From the NCBI GenBank assembly GCA_038239195.1, contig JBBSEZ010000494.1:1-7095 (forward strand): a DNA stretch of 7,095 nt. The letters run 5' to 3'. The position numbers were made by a program, and so were the translations under genes. Source of the DNA: JBBSEZ01 sp038239195. GTDB lineage: Bacteria > Planctomycetota > Planctomycetia > Gemmatales > Gemmataceae. The notes beneath the pieces were generated by a model. It was given only the letters and a program-made list of their open reading frames with translations. It did no database searches and had not been told where the DNA came from. Below are positions 6,278 to 7,095 of this stretch, one piece after another. Each line of letters begins with the position of its first letter. Position 1 is the stretch's first letter.

Positions 6278-6985
6278 ATGAATCGGCTTTTCTCTTGCGG
6301 TCTGTTGGTGGTCGCTCTCTCGGCAGGTTGCCTTCTTGCCAGGCCTGCCGCGCCGGTGGAGGAGCGGGCCGTCAAGGCAACCTGGCCGCAGTGGCGGGGG
6401 CCCAGCCGCGACGGCATCGTGGGCGGCCCCGCCTGGCCTACCGCCCTGAAAGGAGACGGTCTTCAGCGACTTTGGCGCGTCGAACTGGGCGAGGGATACC
6501 CGGGCCCGATCGTGACTGAGGACCGAGTTTTCGTCGTCGAGACGAAGGACCAAAAGGAGGAAGTGGTCCGCGCGCTCGACCGCCGGACCGGCAAGCAGCT
6601 CTGGGAGAGCAACTGGACGGGCGCGATGAAGGTGCCGTTCTTCGCCTCCGCCAACGGTTCCTGGGCCCGCTCCACCCCCGCCTACGATGGAGGATGTCTG
6701 TATGTCGGGGGCATGCGCGACGTGCTGGTCTGCCTCGACGCGAAGACGGGGAAGGAGCGCTGGAAGGCCGACCTGATGAACCGTTACAAGGCGCCGCTGC
6801 CGGCCTTTGGGCTGGTTTGCTCGCCTCTGGTCGTCGGCGACGCGGTCTATGTCCAGGCCGCGGCTTCGTTGCTGAAACTGGACCGCAAGACGGGCAAAAC
6901 CGTGTGGCGAGCGCTTCAGGACGCCGGCGGAACGTCCGGCAGCGCGTTCTCCTCCCCGGCTGTGTCCTTCGATTTGGCCATTTGA
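6278..6985 (+). pseudogene. Truncated BamB-like (PQQ-type) beta-propeller protein
   Basis: The open frame has 235 residues. It begins with an export signal (MNRLFSCGLLVVALSAGC); Cys18 may be a lipidation site, though Ser at the -3 position is not ideal for a lipobox. WPQWRGPSRDG (36-46) is the hallmark opening of planctomycete BamB-like propeller proteins. Three blade motifs follow: VRALDRRTGKQLWE (97-110), LVCLDAKTGKERWK (150-163) and LLKLDRKTGKTVWR (188-201). Such proteins commonly run to around 400 residues or more. Here the sequence matches the family as far as GSAFSSP (221-227), then reads AVSFDLAI and stops at TGA 6983-6985, where another blade is expected. None of the forward frames after about 6961 looks like a propeller, so this is replacement or insertion of foreign sequence, not a simple frameshift. 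The start at ATG 6278 is supported by the signal peptide and a weak AGGG six bases upstream. Likely former role: periplasmic or outer-membrane scaffold; these repeats do not by themselves prove PQQ binding or enzyme activity. Confidence 0.8.
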
Positions 6986-7095
6986 GACTGGGCGGAGAGT
7001 TTATTCTGATCGTTTGTCCACTTGGCGCTCGGCGAGGCACGGGCCCCTGAACGAGCAAGGCTCGTCCCCCTACGGTAACTCTGCCAAGAGACCAC
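6962..7095. other. Unrelated sequence after the propeller break, with a short hairpin
   Basis: From about 6962 the sequence no longer encodes propeller blades in any forward frame. It has no recognisable gene on either strand. It contains a perfect hairpin at 7051-7065 (ACGAGC, loop AAG, GCTCGT) followed by CCCCCTACGG. The stretch could be the edge of a mobile element or an intergenic repeat, but no terminal repeat or transposase is visible within the window. Confidence 0.35.

Noticed and set aside
5947..6417. 156-codon minus-strand open frame in the intergenic region
   Set aside because: Composition is Arg/Ala/Gly/Pro-rich without recognisable features, and it runs antisense through the propeller signal peptide.
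5398..6519. 373-codon plus-strand open frame across the intergenic region
   Set aside because: It overlaps both the zinc-ribbon gene (antisense) and the propeller gene (wrong frame), and shows no domain.
6962..7020. Group II intron 5' end at the propeller break (sequence begins GTGTCC)
   Set aside because: The usual GTGYG start is not matched and no intron domain or reverse transcriptase can be seen.

Overview
The window reads as a piece of a high-GC planctomycete chromosome, most likely from the Gemmata/Gemmataceae side. That placement is inferred from protein style: a DUF2341 plus LamG secreted protein, a BamB-like (PQQ-type) beta-propeller protein opening with a WPQWRGP motif, a membrane-anchored CPxC zinc-ribbon protein, and an exported MGH1-like glycoside hydrolase carrying F5/8 type C domains. 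No rRNA, tRNA or CRISPR array was seen.

Layout from left to right. Positions 3-92 may hold the last codons of an unidentified plus-strand gene. Positions 7-2180 (minus) hold a DUF2341-LamG-Ig-like gene that is now broken. It has an in-frame TAA at 1521-1523, a 111-bp transposon-like insertion at 1196-1306, and a C-terminus that appears to be replaced by unrelated sequence below about position 112. Immediately upstream of it on the same strand is an intact exported MGH1-like glycoside hydrolase with two C-terminal F5/8 domains (2181-4727). Next, also on the minus strand (4871-5916), comes a zinc-ribbon/transmembrane/coiled-coil/beta-repeat protein split by a one-base frameshift in a G run. A 361-bp divergent intergenic region (5917-6277) separates it from a plus-strand BamB-like gene (6278-6985), which breaks off after about three propeller blades. 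The last 110 bases have no recognisable gene.

The best find is the 111-bp element at 1196-1306. It has 21-bp terminal inverted repeats (20 of 21 matching), is flanked by perfect 8-bp copies of TATAAATT, and has no coding capacity. Removing it with one TATAAATT copy (119 bp) restores the LamG reading frame exactly, giving R-I-Y-I-N-G-A-L-E-G across the join. This is the signature of a MITE-like non-autonomous element, with the host gene itself serving as the pre-insertion reference.

As a whole this looks less like a new molecular machine than a decaying accessory locus for surface carbohydrate or adhesion functions. Of four recognisable genes, one (the glycoside hydrolase) is intact, two carry point-scale lesions and two end in unrelated sequence (the LamG gene has both kinds). 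The glycoside hydrolase and LamG genes abut with no spacer and a Shine-Dalgarno-like sequence, so they were probably one transcription unit. Some of the lesions (the single-base frameshift and the nonsense codon) could be sequencing or assembly errors.
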